From positions 62,001 through 126,000 of the forward strand of contig NZ_JADWPD010000018.1 in assembly GCF_017308975.1 (NCBI RefSeq): a DNA stretch of 64,000 bases. Reading direction: 5' to 3'. Under the pieces are notes generated by a model, which saw only the letters and a program-made list of their open reading frames with translations, had not been told where the DNA came from and ran no database searches. Shown piece after piece: positions 62,373-64,000 of the stretch (position 1 is the first letter of the stretch; every line of letters begins with the position of its first letter). The stretch is from Amycolatopsis sp. MtRt-6. GTDB lineage: Bacteria; Actinomycetota; Actinomycetes; Mycobacteriales; Pseudonocardiaceae. The position numbers and the translations under genes were made by a program.

Positions 62373-64000
62373 TCAGGTCAGGCTCGAACAGGTTCTCGCG
62401 TCCGGATCCAGAGCACCCTTCGGCACCCACCGCACGTTCGCGAACGAAGCCTGGAAGGCACCGTCGGTGTACACCAGGAACGGCGTGTTGATGTGCTCGA
62501 AGTCGAGCCCGTTGTCGAAGCAGGACACCGGGATCTTCACCGTCGTCTTCGGGCCGCCCGCCAGGTCGGTGAACAGCTTCGTCGCGTTCACCTCGCTGAA
62601 GCACGGGTAGACGCAGTGCATGCTGATCACCGTCCGGTTGGCCGGTGCCTGCTGCACGGTCGTGTCGAACACCAGCGCCGCGTCGGCGTTGAGGTAGCCG
62701 CGCAGATCGTTGGTGCCCGCCGTGTTCTGCATGTACAGCTGGGCCGCGCCGGCGCCCGTCCAGGTCGCCTTCAGGCCGTCGCCCTGCACGTTGACGTCCG
62801 TCGGGACGACGTTGATCTCGGTGTGCGCCGCCGTGCCGTCCGGGCCGATCACCGTGCCGCCCCAGTTCTCCGCCGAGCCGATCTGGCTCGTGTACGGCGG
62901 CACGTCGGTGCGGTCGTAGATCGCCAGGTCCTCGGTCGCGGTCCCGCCGCCGCCGGTCGCGGTGCAGGACGCCGGGCCGGGGGTCTCGTCCAGCTGACCC
63001 ACGGTGGCGCGCTGGCCGGTCTTGAGGCCGTAGCCGAGCTTGAACAGCGGGTCGTAGTTCGGCGACCACGGGTTGAGCGGCGACTGGCACGCGCTCTTCG
63101 GCCACGAGTAGCTCAGCGTGCCCTGGTAGCCGTTCCCGTCCTTGCCCTTGACCAGCATGTCGGCAACGCCGCCGCCCTCGGTGCCGGGCAGCCACGCGGC
63201 CACGAACGCGTCGGAGCGGTTGATCTCCTTGTTCATGTACAGCGGGCGGCCGCCGACGTAGACGGTGACGACCGGGGTGCCCTTGCCGCTGACCTTGTCC
63301 AGCACGGCCAGGTCTTCGGGGTAGAGCCGCGCCGCTTCGAGCGACTTTCGGGTCAGGTCGCCGACGCCCTCGGCGTACGGCGTCTCGCCGATGACCGCGA
63401 TGACCGCGTCGAAGCCCTTGGGGTCGACGTTGCCGGTCGCGTCGAAGGTGACGTTGGCGTCGCCGAGGTTCTGCCTGATGCCCGTCAGGATCGACGTGGC
63501 GTTGGGGAAGTCGGCGTTGGTGTTGCCGGTGCCCTGCCAGCTGAGCGTCCAGCCGCCGGTCTGGTTCGCGATGTTGTCGGCGCTCTTGCCGACGACCAGG
63601 ACCTTCGACGCCGGCTTGAGCGGCAGCACGTTGCCGTTGTTCTTCAGCAGCGTCTGCGAGCCCCGGACGGCGTCGCGCGCCAGCCAGTTGTCCTTCAGCG
63701 CCTCGTCGGAGTTCGCGTAGGAGCGGTCGGAGGGCTTCTGCGACTCGAACAGGCCGTCACGCAGCTTGACGCGCAGGATGCGGGTGACGGCGTCGTCGAT
63801 GCGCGCCATCGGGATCTGGCCGCTCTGCACCTGGGCGACGGTGTTGGTGATGAACGCCTTCCAGTCGTTCGGCACCATCACGATGTCGATGCCGGCGTTG
63901 ATCGCCTGCGGGCACGAGGAGTTCGTGCAGCCGGTGACCTGGCCGATGCCGTTCCAGTCGGACACGACGAGGCCGTCGAAGCCCATCTTGCCCTTGAGGA
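62373..64000 (-). CDS. Glycoside hydrolase family 3 beta-glucosidase, 5'-partial
   Basis: C-terminal part (542 codons) of a GH3 enzyme cut by the right edge. The catalytic Asp is in LVVSDWNGIG. The second GH3 domain runs about from SQTLLKNNGNVLPL to FKLGYGLKTG. A C-terminal domain (about 370-540) is like the galactose-binding domain of ExoP-type exo-1,3/1,4-glucosidases, with Cys pairs at HCVYPC. It acts on beta-glucans or cello-oligosaccharides, probably after export, but the N-terminal signal is outside the window. Confidence 0.88.
   Translation of the reverse strand, partial: LKGKMGFDGLVVSDWNGIGQVTGCTNSSCPQAINAGIDIVMVPNDWKAFITNTVAQVQSGQIPMARIDDAVTRILRVKLRDGLFESQKPSDRSYANSDEALKDNWLARDAVRGSQTLLKNNGNVLPLKPASKVLVVGKSADNIANQTGGWTLSWQGTGNTNADFPNATSILTGIRQNLGDANVTFDATGNVDPKGFDAVIAVIGETPYAEGVGDLTRKSLEAARLYPEDLAVLDKVSGKGTPVVTVYVGGRPLYMNKEINRSDAFVAAWLPGTEGGGVADMLVKGKDGNGYQGTLSYSWPKSACQSPLNPWSPNYDPLFKLGYGLKTGQRATVGQLDETPGPASCTATGGGGTATEDLAIYDRTDVPPYTSQIGSAENWGGTVIGPDGTAAHTEINVVPTDVNVQGDGLKATWTGAGAAQLYMQNTAGTNDLRGYLNADAALVFDTTVQQAPANRTVISMHCVYPCFSEVNATKLFTDLAGGPKTTVKIPVSCFDNGLDFEHINTPFLVYTDGAFQASFANVRWVPKGALDPDARTCSSLT

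Overview
The window is one continuous stretch of very high G+C actinobacterial DNA. Start codons are often GTG, stop/start overlaps (ATGA, GTGA) are frequent, and third codon positions are almost all G or C. A complete mce lipid-transport operon, many secreted threonine/proline-rich proteins, PucR regulators, Dyp peroxidase and a DasR-type chitinase promoter fit a filamentous member of the Pseudonocardiales. Amycolatopsis is my best guess; this is inference from gene content, since no rRNA or marker gene is present. I saw no tRNA, rRNA, CRISPR array, transposase or phage gene.

Region 1 (1-13476) holds a small lipid or polyketide locus. A PUFA-synthase-like megaenzyme, cut by the left edge (enoylreductase-KS-AT-ACP-KR), is translationally coupled to a second one (KS-AT-dehydratase-PPTase-like). 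A free acyl carrier protein, an alpha/beta hydrolase and a GT1-type glycosyltransferase follow. A convergent DrrA/DrrB-type ABC exporter lies beyond. Together they could build, release, glycosylate and export a reduced lipid.

Region 2 (13728-26079) is a 13-gene operon, nearly all overlapping: two secreted proteins sharing a C-terminal domain, two YrbE permeases, MceA-F, two Mce-associated membrane proteins and a ketoreductase-like protein lacking the catalytic tyrosine. An in-frame palindromic repeat lies inside the second Mce-associated gene.

Region 3 (26241-32147) has four related PucR-type regulators, three on the minus strand and one on the plus strand. Region 4 (32204-40116) carries an acetyltransferase, a GtrA-like protein, membrane and lipid-related secreted proteins (lipase, lipoprotein), two further secreted proteins of the same family as those in the mce operon, and a secreted DUF2252 protein. 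Region 5 (40309-44283) is a signalling module: receiver-PP2C phosphatase, CHASE3 histidine kinase, receiver, STAS protein and an RsbW-like kinase.

Region 6 (44380-54151, mostly minus strand) has a phospholipase C-type phosphoesterase, efeB and efeO without efeU, an ArsR-SRPBCC regulator with a readable promoter-operator, secreted Ig-like proteins, a coupled membrane protein and Ser/Thr kinase, and a small P-loop kinase. Region 7 (54233-64000) has a GH18 chitinase behind two DasR-like operator copies, an IclR regulator and pobA, a two-component system, a DUF885 metallopeptidase and a GH3 glucosidase cut by the right edge.

Several palindromic repeat families (A at 11591 and 26082, B at 29449 and 44288, C at 24424, D at 54233) punctuate the window. 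Families A and B sit at or beside gene 3' ends, as terminators would, and family A forms the last codons of two genes.
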